Source: Acanthococcus lagerstroemiae (Eukaryota > Arthropoda > Insecta > Hemiptera > Eriococcidae). Taken from it: 64,000 bases of DNA. Positions 1 to 12,430 of the stretch are shown here, piece by piece (position 1 is the first letter of the stretch; the number at the start of each line of letters is the position of its first letter). The stretch is from positions 33,935,574 to 33,999,573 of the forward strand of contig CM063114.1 in the NCBI GenBank assembly GCA_031841125.1. The letters are read 5' to 3'. Below the pieces are notes generated by a model. The model did not search any database. It was not told the DNA's origin and was given only the letters and a program-made list of their open reading frames with translations. Made by a program: the position numbers and the translations under genes.

Positions 1-481
1 TTCAGGACCAAACAGACTAAAACTTCTAAAAGTGAAATCGCTTGCAAACCCATACAATCGTATCCCTGGATACATTCCATCTTTTAGTCGTAAATAACGT
101 TTCGGCACGTAATTTGAAATTTGCCCGAATTTTTTGAGACTCGCAATTCGGACAGTTTGAGGTTTTGAATCACGCGTGATCAAACTCATAGTGTGTGACG
201 GGCAAGGTTCGAGGTTTGCAGCAAAATCTGTCCTATAAAAATCGAGATTTTCACGATTTTCCGATGCAATTTTTTTCTTTTTCCGTCGAGCCTCGAGTTC
301 ACCGGCGACGTTGAGCGACGTATGAAATGGCGGTAACGAGCCGTTGGGACTCCGATGAGTCTCGAATTTGTCAGCGGGCGTGACGCGGTGTGAGACGCGA
401 CTGATCCCGAGGATTACAGATCTTTTTTATGGGAAGTTATAAAGTTATAAAATTATTAAAAAGGGAAAAAAACTCCCGGAA
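1..481. other. No gene recognised
   Basis: AT-rich sequence with a somewhat GC-richer patch near 290-410. No long open frame, no RNA gene and no clear repeat was seen. Confidence 0.5.
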
Positions 482-942
482 ACGTGCCCGCGAGAAAAAA
501 GCTGATTTTTTAAAATGCTTTCTTCTTCGTCCGTCTGCTCTTATGTCATTTCCTTCGTACCAGTAATGGCAATCATGATGCATATGCTGTGACAAGATGT
601 CTACTAGTCATTAAAGTGATAAAAGTTGTGAAAAAGTCATCAATTTTATAAATTTGTACTTGGTACACCCTACATACCCTGTATGATGATGAACATATTA
701 CCGACAAACTAGAAATACAGAAATCAGCTTCTCTCCTGCGCTTCAGCAATATTACAGAATCATATTACTGTATCACAGAAGCTAATTTCATGCATTTCTA
801 GTTTTTCGGTAATGTATTTATGTTTATCTACATAGTAGATGCATCATGATTGCCGTTGACGTCATGAAGAAAATGACATTATAGACCCGACAGACGAAGT
901 AGAAGGCATTTTAAAAAATCGGTCTTTCTCTTGCGGGCACGT
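482..942. mobile_element. Fold-back / MITE-like inverted-repeat element
   Basis: The two ends are reverse complements over about 100 bp. Left arm 482-583 starts ACGTGCCCGC and right arm about 839-942 ends GCGGGCACGT; the arms share the ATTTTTTAAAATGC segment and end inward at GCAATCATGATGCAT. A second pair of arms lies nearer the centre (about 697-732 and 777-813, sharing AAACTAGAAAT). The element is therefore one long palindrome that could fold into a hairpin. It has no coding capacity. A clear target-site duplication was not found, so the superfamily is unknown. Left-arm sequence at about 593-672 has no partner in the right arm and looks like a later insertion. Confidence 0.8.
593..672. mobile_element. 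Short nested hAT-like MITE remnant
   Basis: This 80-bp piece has no counterpart in the opposite arm of the surrounding fold-back element. It starts CAAGATGTCTACTAG and ends TTGGTACACCCTA, close to the common hAT-type end CAGGGTGTCTAC and its reverse complement. Its interior (GAAAAAGTCATC, TAAATTTGTA) resembles the element at 62596-62994. No duplication flanks it clearly. Confidence 0.5.
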
Positions 943-1569
943 CCGAATGAGAATTTTTTCATTTTCGTACTGAGTAGTCTGTACCTTCTAAACCAATGCA
1001 TTTCTAGCCTCACTTATCTTCTGTCTAGCCATATTTCTCCAATCATTCACCTTTGTGTTCTTTTCGCCATTCTCGCTTCATTGCTTATTTATCTCGTCCT
1101 TCTTAAGTTCCTTTCAAATGAAAACGTTGACGCCAGCTGTCGTCCTTGTGTGAAAATCAATTTGACATTGTTTACTTTTACTATACATTTCATTCGAATG
1201 AAAACAATAATTCTCTACAGCCTCGCTTGTTAGTCGAAAACGTTTTCATCTTCTCGCTTATTTTCTTATAATTTAAAATAATCTTGCAGATCTACTCTCT
1301 ACTCCCACGTTTTGTTAATTTAAAATTCGTATGAGCTATTCTGTAGTGGCTGTTCCTATTATTTCAAGTTCTGTAGGTTCGTAACTAATCCTGAATTGTC
1401 TTAAAAGGTCTAAGCAGAGTCCTTACGGTTTTTTCTAAAAAGTTTGACAAAAATCTTACCAATTCTGACCAGAATTTTGAAGTATTGCCTGGACTATTGC
1501 AGTCATTAGTTTGTTTGTTTGTTTGTTCGTGTTTGGTAACTGAAACATGAGAACTGGGTATTGCAATCT

Positions 1570-1700
1570 CCAGAATATGTTCGTATGAGCCCGGAAGAGG
1601 TTTTAGGCATTTGATAAAAAAAATGGTCTGTACCGTAAATAGAGGTAGGTACAAAATGTTATTCCCTGCGACTCGGTCTCTAATTTTCTGTTCATCTAAA
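1570..1700 (+). repeat. Dispersed repeat, copy 1
   Basis: The segment with GTATGAGCCCGGAAGAGG followed by TTTTAGG aligns by eye with GTATGAACCCGGAATAAG plus TTTTAGG at about 3885-3915. Similarity continues loosely for about 100 bp. Origin unknown. Confidence 0.4.
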
Positions 1701-2864
1701 AATTTTGGTTCATATACTTCATACGGCCCTCATTCAGATGAGGGAAAGAAGGATAAAGATGTGAAAATTCACAAAAAATGTCGAAAATACTTATTCACAG
1801 CATCGAAATCGATTTTAACATGACTGCAGGTGTAATTTATTAACTTGATATACATCGATGTAGCCGAGTTTCAACGCCATGATAGCTCCATAAGCCTCAA
1901 AATCTAAATTTTTTTTAAAAATTTGGCGTGGTCGATTCATTTTTTGAAAACATTTATATCTTCATCTCTTGATAACGCGAAAATTATGCGATTAAATGGA
2001 AACGGATTCGAACACTCCAGCTTAATATGAAGTACATACGTATGTTAAAGAAAAATCACAATTCATTTGACTTTTTTTTTTTTTTTTTTTTTTAATTGTA
2101 AAGAATGGCGGCGAATTATTGTTAGTGGCATATACCTGGGTGCATCTGTGATGATTCTAAGTACCTTATTTTGGAACCGCTGGATGACCTCTCTGTTCGA
2201 ACGTTCGGTCCACCCACAAAATAGAGTACCACGTCCAAATCGGCTTCAGTATTAAGGTGTGTAGTAACAGTTTGTTTTCGACGCGGAAAAAATAAATACA
2301 AACTCGCAGTAGATGTAGTTAATCAGAAATTATCAGAAATTAGTTGCTTAACCCTCGCCCCCAAATATTCAGATTTATTTTGGCTTGAAACTCGGTAACT
2401 ACTGCAACACGATACAAAAGATATTAAAATTCCCGCTTCATAACTGCAATATAACTCTTTGACTATCATAGCTCAACATCGGCCTTGAATAATTAATCCT
2501 GTAATGAATAAAAATTGGTAGAACCGTACTAAGAAAAGAACAATGTTTTGGAAAGTAAAGAAAAACGAGCGAAAAAAAAGACCTCATAGAATTAGCTGTT
2601 GACACAGCCAACTACAACGAAGCCACAACCCTTTCTGTATTGTACGCGATTAATAGTTGCTAGATACCTACCACATTTGGTAAACTGAAAATACATTATG
2701 TTTGTATAATAACTGCCCCCTCTCTCCTGTGTTGACCAAACTGATGAAGACCGGACATTACATGACCTATGCATTAGACGGAATATTTGCACAGATTATT
2801 ACCGTCCGTGCTGTAATTTCATCAGACAAATATTGAGTGGGCATCGCAACCTTATAAACGTTAC

Positions 2865-3060
2865 AAAGTTGAAACAAAAAAAACAACCAAATTTGTAGAT
2901 TTCCAAAAAATGATGTACTCTTTGTCGTCGATAGTTCGATAGGACTTAGGGTTTATGAGATGTAATATTTTGAAGCAATCCGACTTCACGTACTTTCGAG
3001 TATCTTTTGCTCCCGACCCAATCAGCCGACTGAACTCATCCTCACACTGAAACCACATTA
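2865..3060. repeat. Dispersed repeat, shared with 51105-51330
   Basis: Shares the order ATTTGTAGAT, then ACTCTTTGTC, then GTTCGATAGGACTTA, then GACTTCACGTACTTTC with the later copy (GTTTGATAGGACTTA, GACTTCGTGCTCTTTC). Both are in the same orientation. The overlapping short open frames are probably chance. Confidence 0.5.
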
Positions 3061-3879
3061 GGTCTATGAAAATTCATTTTAAAGATTTTAGTTCACTTAG
3101 TCAATTACCGACACAATCCCCTCCTCTCGGAATTAATTAGACTCATCTATGACTCGGTTTTTTTTTCATTTTTGCGGACTACATAATATCAAAATTTCAA
3201 ATCCCTGAATTGAATTACGTCGGAAAATCCGAATCCAAAAAAAAAAACAAAAAAAACCATAAAGTAAATAGATTTTTTATATTAAAAGTTCTTCACGTAG
3301 TGAATCTATACTACATTATTTCATTTGTATCACAGAACCTATCAATGCCTACATGAATAAATGTCAAAATGTAATGTATTTTCTCTTTTAAAAAAATGGA
3401 GGGGAGGAGTCAAGGTGGTACATGTTAATATTATTTGACCGAGGTGAAAATTTCAGGGTTTACGGTTCCATCGAGTGCGACAATAATCGGCTCGGTAATC
3501 ACTGAAACTCAAAGTTTGAAAATTGCTGGCACTGTAACATTTTTTATATTCGTCTAAACATATTCGATTGTAAACAAGTCCTTTGAGATGTCTGCCCCAA
3601 CTTGGCCACTGTCTTGGTGTCTTGGTTTCTCTGGTCTCTTATGCCGAGTTTAGGTGTGCCCTGTTCCCCTCGATGGGCTACCTCATTTCTTCAAGAGGTG
3701 TGCTTCCCCTGGCTCCACCGGACACTGCCCATCCTCGGGACTTCTTATGTCTTATTTTTTGGTGTTTTCAATAATATTTTATTTCATTTTTCCCTCTTTT
3801 CTATTATAATCTGATACATAAAAGTGTTTGTTCGAGGTTGACGGGTGTACCATAAGAGCTGGGGGGTTCGTACTCCCCG

Positions 3880-4000
3880 GATGTGTTAGTATGAACCCGG
3901 AATAAGTTTTAGGTTTTAAAAAATGTCGTTACTTGTATTAGGAGAGGGCCACAGAATTTTGCTTCCTCTGGACCCCTTAGTTATTTTTTGATTTGAACTT
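3880..4000 (+). repeat. Dispersed repeat, copy 2
   Basis: Partner of the repeat at about 1570-1700, in the same orientation and diverged. No coding content. Confidence 0.4.
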
Positions 4001-4782
4001 TCGGAAATTGTTTTACACAGAACTTCTTCACAGTATGTCAAAATTTGGTGGCTCTAATTGTCTCCCGTCAAAAATTACTAGGGGGTTGAAAATGTGAAAT
4101 TTTCAAAACGAGCTCAAAATACCGTATTCTTACTTTTACATCTGATTTAACACGCCCATGATATACATACATGGATATTGTTTCGTACTCGTTTATGTAC
4201 CACACGGCCCATTTTCAGCACCGTACTCCTGAAATTTCAGTTTCTAAAAACTATGTTCAGCATTTATTCCAATTATCCGATTGAATTTTGAAAAACATCA
4301 ACATTTTCGTCTGAACATCACAAACATAAAGCGATAAATTGCAAATGAATTAGCACACTCCGAATGAACGCAGTGCGACTTGGAGAGGAAGGTGCTCGGG
4401 GAGAGGGGGTAGCCCCCCACTATCTCCACACTCACTTGTGGCTTGGAAAATAGAGTTTTTCTAATTTTAGCACCTCTTTGAACACCCCCTCTACCCTTTG
4501 GTCTAGACCAAACCTCCCTGAACACTAAGCTGGCTACCCTACTGCTCGCACATAGAACAGGAATCAGTTATTGTTTGACTGTACATAAAAACGTATCGTG
4601 TACTTTATGTATCGAAGTATTAAAATAAGATAAAAATATCGTTCATTGTCATAAATAAACGCATTATTAGTAACCAAACTTCCAATGTTTGGTGCACAAG
4701 TTTATCTACCCATTCTAGACAAATATGTATCTACCCGACATTAATTTGCGGTTACAAGGGATACCTGTGTAAAATAATAAAT

Positions 4783-5930
4783 AGCCAGTCTCAAGTCGAT
4801 CATATACTTGATGTACTAAACCAGGTGTTGGAGAGGGCGGGAGAGTACAGTTTCCATGTATACCTAGCTTTTATCGACTTCAACAAGGCCTTCGACACCA
4901 TCTATCACGACAAAGTGTGGATGGCCTTGGAAAGACGGGGGGTCCACCCACCCGACATTAATGAAAATACTGGACAATTTCTACGAAAACTTGAAGGCGT
5001 CTATAAAGACCGACAAAAAAAGGCAGGGAATTCAAAATTCAAAGGGGGGTTAAGCAGGGCGACCCCCTCTCTCCGAATATCTTTAACAGTGTTAGAGCAG
5101 GCGTTCCGTAACCTAAAATGGGATAAAAACGTTTGAAAGTGAATGGTGAGTACTTGAAGAACTTGAGGTTTGCGGACTACATTGTGCTGCTGAGGAGCCT
5201 ACAGGAATTGAAAGAAATGATACTGGAACTCAGCAGAGAGTGCTCGGGGATAGAGTTAGCAATGAATGTCGCAAAAACAAAAATCATGTCATCGGATGAA
5301 TCGGTAGTTGGGATCCAGACAGACAACCTTGCAATAAGTAAAGTCCCGGAGTACACTTACCTCGGCCAACGGATGTCGATAGAAAATAAAATGAATACAG
5401 AAATAGGTGTGCGTATTACGAATGAGTGGAAAGCCTTCCGGGCCCAAAAACATATATTTAAGAGTAAAACGAAGATATCGACTAAGGTAAGGGTACTCCA
5501 GAGCTGTGTGATCCGGGTCCTCACGGACGAGGCATAGACTTGGGCCATGACCAAGAAAAACATCACAAGACTAAAAACAACACAATATTCCATGCTACGC
5601 CGTATCTTGGGTATATCTTTCAAAGACAAAGTGAGAAAAGGAACAATTATGAAGGAAACCAATATGGTGGATATTGGGTACATGGGTACATAATAAAAAA
5701 AAAATTAAATTCAAGTTTGTGGGCCTCATGGCCAGGGAGGCAACCCGGAAATGGGGATACAGGTTGTCGGTGCGGACCCCCTATAGTAGCAAACGAAAAA
5801 GAGGACGTCCCCCATCAGGTGGCTGAACGAGCTGGTTGCGAGAGTCGAAACAGTTTGGATGGGGGTGACCCAAAATGAATCAAGATGGAAAAGGATGGCG
5901 AATACCAATGCCCAAAACTGGGTGGGTTAA
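4783..5930 (+). pseudogene. Broken non-LTR retrotransposon reverse transcriptase (RTE/BovB-like)
   Basis: Remnant of an ORF2-type reverse transcriptase that would copy retroelement RNA at the target site. Matching segments appear in the expected order. QSQVDHILDVLNQVLERAG leads into the first catalytic motif FIDFNKAFDT (about 4868-4900). The GVKQGDPLSP motif is present but in another frame near 5045-5085. Next come LRFADYIVLL (about 5164) and the YLGQ segment (about 5357). The C-terminal tail has RGRPPS and WLNELVARVE, with a stop at 5928-5930. Frame shifts occur around 5040, 5090, 5130, 5535 and 5822. The usual FADD catalytic motif reads FADY, so the second aspartate is lost. The 5' half of the element (endonuclease) is missing. 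The clade assignment rests on general resemblance; that it is a reverse transcriptase is secure. Confidence 0.88.
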
Positions 5931-7601
5931 TTAGGCGTCGGTTGGCCGCTAACCCGGGTTAAATAATATGCGAGGAAAACTGTATTCCAGAGCTAGACAC
6001 CAGTATTTCTTCATCAAACTCTCTTTATCTAACTCAATTCAGCCAACTCACTTTAGCCACACTTGAGCATACGGTCTGGATTAGCCGCGAAGTGGGTCAG
6101 CTAGTTATTTCGATGTATTTCTTTTTCTATCGTTAAATTCTTGCTGTACATATAAATTGTTTTCAAAGTGTACGGTGAGCCCTGTTCAATGATATTTCTG
6201 CTGTGCCCCCCCCCCCGGTCCTTCTAAAATAGATACTGATAAATGCCTTGGTCTGAGTTGCAGTGAAAATATCGTACCTTAGCATGTGCTCGTTGGTTTT
6301 AAAGAGATCGCTGGAGAACAGTTTAATGGCAACCGCTGTCGCGTTTTTTGATTACGAAATAAGTCGGGTTAATTAGTGACATTTTCATTAAGATGATGTC
6401 GAGTGCGAGTAATGGGAAACTGTGCTGTTTGTGGAGAGAAGTGGTGACAAAAGGCGTCGGTTATATTGTTGTCTTACGTATAACGTGAGATGCATGTGAA
6501 CCTCCTGCACTGTCACATTTATGAGGTATGAGGTGTTATTAAGGTCGTCCTTCTTTACATTCTCTATCGTAGCTAATCTGCTATCGCGATCAAAAGGCGG
6601 AAAGTTACGAAACGAACGTCATCGTCGCCGCACATTTATAGCGGCATTGCGGCCGCCAACGGTAGCGTAAGTTTTCACGGTTTTCGCGTACCCCACCTTT
6701 TTTATGCATTATTTTATTACGTTATCGTTCTTCATTTCGCTTAATGATTTGTTTACGGTTTGCTCACCTGCGTGCAAACCCAAAGAGGCTAAAACGTGCA
6801 AACTGTGTACAGTAATAACGAACGAGAAAGATAGAAGAGTTGGGGGGGGGGGAGAGAAGAAGAAAAAAGTTTAAAAACCCGTTAGTCGCTATACGATAAT
6901 AATTACATTACTCTCCCCCTCGGTCCGACTGAAAAGAAAGAAAAAGAACATCAGACTACATCGGCCAGATAAGTCGTCTTTCTTATAATGATCTAATAAC
7001 AGTTCGGCCGGAATCGAGCAAATACATATTATTTGGGTCAGGTCAGAAACACACTTTTTCCGTCTAATGCGATCATCGTCGGCAATTAAATGTATACAAC
7101 ATAATGGTACCGGCGAGTCGACTTACCGATGAGAGAAACAATGTCGAGCTATCCGAACTCCTCGCAGGCTAAGCATCTTGAAATATTGTCACGTGGTCGT
7201 TTAAAAAAAGCAAGCCGAAGTTCAGAAAACGAGTATGCTGTATTGATGATGATATTTTCTTTGGTCTTTCAACTAGTTGGTTGCGTCTCTCCACTTTTCT
7301 CTCTCCTGTGCTGATCATTTCATTTCTGGGACGGATTTTTCATAGCTCATTCTTTGCCTTCCTTTCCAGATCTTTCCCTCAGCCATTCCCTCTAGCAGTA
7401 ATAACAATATCTCTGGATATCTTATGACCTATCATTTTAAACTCTTTTCGTTACCATTGCATTCAAGTATCTTCCCTTCGTATTCGCCTCAATACTTCCT
7501 AATTCCTGATCAATTCTATCTACTTGATTTTCCACATTCTCCGATAACATCGCATTTCAAAAGCTTCTGTACTTGCGTTTTTCTTTTGCTCCTATCGTCC
7601 T
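5931..7601. other. No gene recognised
   Basis: AT-rich sequence with a poly-C run near 6208-6220 and a poly-G run near 6841-6851. Short open frames show no domain. Confidence 0.5.
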
Positions 7602-7975
7602 GCAACTGATACAGGAAATGTACACGGGGTTAAAAGCACAAATTATTACCGATGTAGAAGGGGAGATTTTGACATCGAAGCGTAAGGCAGGGGGACTCGA
7701 TCTTCCCGCTGCTATTTAACGGCACTCTTAACGAAATATTCAAAAATATAAATGGGGAGGAAACGGGGTCAAAATCAACGGAGAAATGCTGAACAATAAT
7801 TTAGGATTCGCAGATGACGTGGTGGTAGTGGTGGGAAATAAGGAAGATCTAGAAAGAGAATGGATGCTGGAGAAACAAAGAGGCAGGTATGGATATGAAC
7901 CTGACGAAAACAAAAATTTTGAGTATTTCTGGACGTACAAAACCAATAACAATCCAAAACGAAACAGTTGAAACA
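7602..7975 (+). pseudogene. Second RTE-like reverse transcriptase fragment
   Basis: Only the palm region of a non-LTR reverse transcriptase survives. Reading across frames gives MYTGLKAQIITDVEGEIL, then a degraded GVRQGD-like and LLFNGTL segment near 7690-7730. KINGEMLNN follows, then the catalytic FADDVVVVV with both aspartates intact (about 7807-7835). Last are MNLTKTKILS and NEVIYP near 7890-8000, where YLG would be expected. At least two frame changes and in-frame stops break it. The same order of motifs is seen in the fragment at 4783-5930, but the two differ too much to be one recent duplication. It cannot encode a working enzyme. Confidence 0.82.
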
Positions 7976-10839
7976 GCAAATGAAGTAATATACCCATAGC
8001 TTGATATACGTGTCGTATATTCTGATAATTGTAATCCTTGCCCCGCCGCTCCGTTTCCACAATTTTCAATTTCGATCCATACCTATCTACATAGAACCTG
8101 AATTCGGCGGCTTCGAAACTCATGCGCACAGTTGATGTATCGATTTCACTTTTTGTCCTCATAAGAGGTTCAAAATATCTGTTCCAGTACCAATAAAACA
8201 CAGGAAAATATAATCTCATTTATATGGTAAAGGAAGAGGGACGGACGAGGGATAGTGAAATAATTTTTAGGGATGTAAAGCTGTAAGGGTACGGGAACGA
8301 TTTCAGGAAAAACTGGCATCCGTGCTGTTGATAGAACGCCGTGGAATTATCACCCCCCCCCCTAAAACAAAAAGTACTTTCTTTTGTAAGGTCAATGTTA
8401 TAGGTAAATAGGGAGGGGCTCAGCCTCCCTAACCACCCCACCCTCCAGAAAAAAACAACGAACCGGGTGTCTAACAGTAATTTAACGTTATTTATTTTGG
8501 AAGGTCAGTTAAATGATTTATTTTCAATCAAGGTCATTTAGAAATTTAAAAACGGCAAATTATACTTTGAAAGAAAGAAAAAAGAATTTAGAATTGAAAA
8601 ATTCTATTGTAATGACCAGGACTGCAATTGTTATGCGAATGCATATTTTTATCTATGATGTATATTCCGAAAGTTTCAAAAGATCTTTACAAACCACAGA
8701 AATGAGCAACAGTTCATTTCGCATATTTCGCATATTTTGCATTAATTGTGCTTTTCCCCAAAAAGTGATTTTTCTAGAATTTTACTCAAAAATACTGAAA
8801 ATATTCCAAACTTCAAAATAATAATAATAATAAAATAAGAATATTAATAATGTAACGGAATTCGCACCGAAAAACGCACGAAAACACGTAAAACGAACTC
8901 CTAATATCGCACTAATACAACGCACAAAACAGAAGCTAAATCGCTTTGAAAACACACGAATTATCGCATACAAAACTAGACTATACGGCGTCGGCCAGCG
9001 GCCTTTATATATCCCAGCGTTATCCGTGAAACTCCTTATCGCTCTCGTTATCGAACTTCTATTCTGCTGCTCGAAACGTGTCGATCTTTCTTCGCTTATC
9101 TCGAATGTTCGGGAGCGTTCTTCCCCACAATAATAATAATAATGATAATAAAAAGACTTTTAATGAATGTGCAGAAAAGCTTTTTGAAAAATATGTTGTT
9201 TTGTATGTGAAATACCCTTTCTTTTGCCCGCATCACATTTTTCGATCATCAAGAAATTACGAATAGAAACAATATCCCTTGGGTGCATCTCCTATTAAAA
9301 AGAAGATTGGACTTCTTAGGTAGATACTTTGCTAGATCATTTTGAAATCGGATAAAAATTGTCTGTGTATCCAATTTAATTTCTCCTTTAAAATGATACC
9401 CATATTGTACTTTACTATTTTGACGCATATTTTTGCATATTATTTAGACTGAATTCAGTGCATGTTTATCGCATTTGTCGCAAATCAGGGAGGGTGGGAG
9501 GTTTGTCAACACCCCGCCAAAGAATTGGACCAGTTAATTGTTGTTAGTTACCTACCGAGCCGCACACGTTCCCCCATCACGCTCCCGGTCGGCTGTTTGC
9601 ACTTATACATTGATATTGTATGGACTTACATATTGGTCCCTTTTTCAGTGTTTTCTGAAAGTTATGACGCCTCTTGTGACAGGGATCTCGATCAGGACAC
9701 ATGGCTTATGAGCTACGTCCAAACGTGAGTCAGAATCAGAAGTCATCCTACCTGGTATCTCGAACTTTCGTTTGAAATTAGTGGTCGGTGGGAGTTAGAA
9801 AAGGGCAAAGCCTTCCCAACTGCGTGCACAACAGGAAGGAAGAAGCGCCAACCGCGATAATTACTACATGCTGCCCGTGTAGCGTGAGGTTTTCTGTATT
9901 GTACCTTCTGGCTTTTACGTCCTTGATTTTCAGATACTCTGAAATCTAACGAGCAGTAATGTAAGTAATGCGATGATTGGAAGATAACGTGGCCTTCCTC
10001 TTTACACTGTGCCGTACCAATGCAATGAGAAAGTTACTGTAGATACCTGCTGAACGATCGAGGTACACTCCGTACCTGAATTCCAACTGAATTCTTTCGA
10101 GAACAATACCTCCTCATTTAAAGTAAAATCTGTATCCGTTTTAATTCTCTTCACGACGGCACCGTTCTCTTGGCGCCATCTGCATTTTGAACTTAATTAT
10201 GTCCGCGGCGTCGGACTCCCACAAATAATAGTGCTGAGACTGAAAGAGCTAGTTTGCGTATCTGGACTTAGATTTGTAGGCTGAATATTGCGGTTCTATG
10301 ATATATACATATATCACGCAAGATTCCATTTAATTGCCGCATTTGTGAAATTGGCTAAAAATTGCTGAATGTGTGGAATCAGCAGAGTTAGTTTAATAAA
10401 ATTATTAGCTGGATTTCTAAAGAAATAACATAAGTGCATCTAATTTTGAAGGGATAATTCACACTAGTAGCGAATCCAGGAAACAATCCTAGATGGAGCC
10501 ATCAAGATTGTATAAAAATTTGTTGACTCCTTTTACGAAGTTTTGTCAGCTGATTGACTGTCGACTTGGCCGAGCCGTAACTAGGGGACTACTAATGGAG
10601 GCCACCACTGGTAGCTCCCCCCCTCAATCGAGAGAAAATCCATTATCCCTTGTATATTTCTGGAAAGTCCATTGTCATCCCTTCTCTTGCTGAAATTCTC
10701 CCTCTAAAAAGTTGGCTCTCCCAATCTCCATCTGTGTGCAAACCATTGGTGATGACCTTGCATTTAGGTGACAATTCTTGGGACTTTTTTAACGTTCATT
10801 ACAATACCATCCAATTCTTTTCCTCGAGAAAGGAGGGAA
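7976..10839. other. Non-coding stretch with AT microsatellites
   Basis: No gene recognised. ATA/AAT trinucleotide runs lie at about 8817-8835 and 9128-9150, and a poly-C patch at about 8351-8360. The minus-strand open frame of 159 codons at 7740-8219 overlaps the retroelement fragment and shows no domain I recognise. Confidence 0.45.
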
Positions 10840-12430
10840 GCAGTCTTTGAGACTTGCTGAAACTGTAAAGTTTTTCAGTGCTCGTGTACGAATATTTCAA
10901 ACCCTGCCAAACTTATTTGAAACTCTACTACACTACTCCAAACTTGCATAAGACTCGCTAAACTGTTCGAAAGACCATACGACTATCTCAAATACGATTA
11001 TGACTTTTCTAGGTACGAGTTTTTCAACACTTTTACTTGTAAGACTGGTCCATAATACTAAAGCTTATTAATACTAATTCGAGACTTTATCAGACTATTT
11101 TAAGACTTTGTTAGTCTTTAGTTTAAGATTCGCTAACTGGTCACGACCCGTTCAAGAGTTTTTATGACTTTTCCCAACTTGACCGAGACTTGGCAGGACT
11201 TGTAAAAATTATTCTATACTTCTTTAAAACAACTAGCTTTAAATCTCCTTTGAACCCTTTTGAACATTCGCTGTTCAAGACTTTTTCGAAATTTTGCAAC
11301 TCCCGAAGACCCGTCAAAACTTGCTACGACTTTCAAAACTATGTCTCAAGTCGATTTTTGGAACTCAACGTGGTGAAATTCGTTGTAGCACAACCACCTT
11401 CAGGTTCAGGAAGCAATCACAAGGAGGGAAATTCAAAATGTATAAACATTGTATCGACTTTAATCCTCTCCTCGAGTATCAGGGTTATGCTTTTGATATT
11501 GTAGAATGAGTGTACTCGTACGAGAAATACTTGAAGCTTAAACGATTTGTGTTGCTGACATTTTCTTATCGATGTTTGTAATGAATGTACTTTCCCAAGT
11601 ATGATTATCAGCTTATTTCAAGTCCTTGGATTCTATACGTGCGACAGTGTTTCAGAATCTTAAACGTAATTACTGTATTATTCAATTTTTTTCTCGAAAA
11701 TAGGGAGCGAGGAAAGAGTAGCAAAGGTTCTTCAATGCGCGTTCAAGAATCTTCTGGACTCCTCCAGACTTGTTGAGGATTCTTTAAGGCGTTTCAAAAC
11801 TCGTTTTTCATTTTTCGTGACTCTTTCGCTCTTTAAGACACAATCAAAAAGACTCCTATGAGAATATTGCAAGACGTCCAAAAACTCAGCGAGATTCTTT
11901 AGTATTTATTTCAGACCGCGTCAAACTCGCCCAGACTTGTTTAGGGCTCTGGAAAGTTTTATTTCAGAACTGACTGTTAAAAGATCAAAACTAGTAATGA
12001 CTTCTATACTTGTTCAAGCCACCTTAAGACTAGTTTCAGTCTGTTTAAGTCTCTTCAGAACTTGCTTAAGACTCGCTTAGATTGTTCAGTACTTGCTTAA
12101 GACTCTGTGACCCTTCCAGACTTAACAAACTCTTTAGGATATGATCAAAGCTTCGATGATGTTTCCGGTTTCCATACTTGTTAAGACACCTTTAAACTCA
12201 TTTAGGACTCAAAAATTCTTTTAAACATATTTGAGACTCTATTCTGACTCTTCTAAACTTGATAAGGACTCATAAGCACTTTCTAAAGTTTCTCAGGACT
12301 CAGCAAGATTTTTCAATTCTTATTGAAAACTATAAGGTTCTTTCAGACTTGCTTATGACTCTAAACTTGATAAGGACTCCTCAGGATATTTACGCCTTCT
12401 GAAAACTTTTAAGGCTTTTTAAGATTACTT
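10840..12430. repeat. Degenerate minisatellite, AGACTTGTTTAAGACT-like
   Basis: About 1.6 kb in which short words such as AAGACTCGCTTAGA, ACTTGCTTAAGACT, CCAGACTTGTT and AGGACTC recur every 20-30 bp with much divergence. The clearest part is 12030-12130. The same word set, or its complement, recurs near 32870-33140, 36110-36370, 36930-37180, 41650-42170 and 55330-55490. Open frames inside are by-products of the repeat. Confidence 0.6.

Larger units (their letters stand above)
943..4782. other. Non-coding, repeat-bearing stretch
   Basis: No gene was recognised. It holds a (TTTG)n run near 1508-1530, a T run at about 2071-2092, two diverged copies of one repeat (about 1570-1700 and 3880-4000) and a repeat at about 2865-3060 that recurs near 51105-51330. 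Open frames here are short and show no domain. Confidence 0.5.

Noticed and set aside
5357..5683. Minus-strand frame of 108 codons with hydrophobic stretches
   Set aside because: Antisense shadow of the RTE-like reverse transcriptase fragment.
7740..8219. Minus-strand frame of 159 codons
   Set aside because: Overlaps the reverse transcriptase relic on the other strand; its sequence shows no recognisable domain and its ends have no splice or start context.
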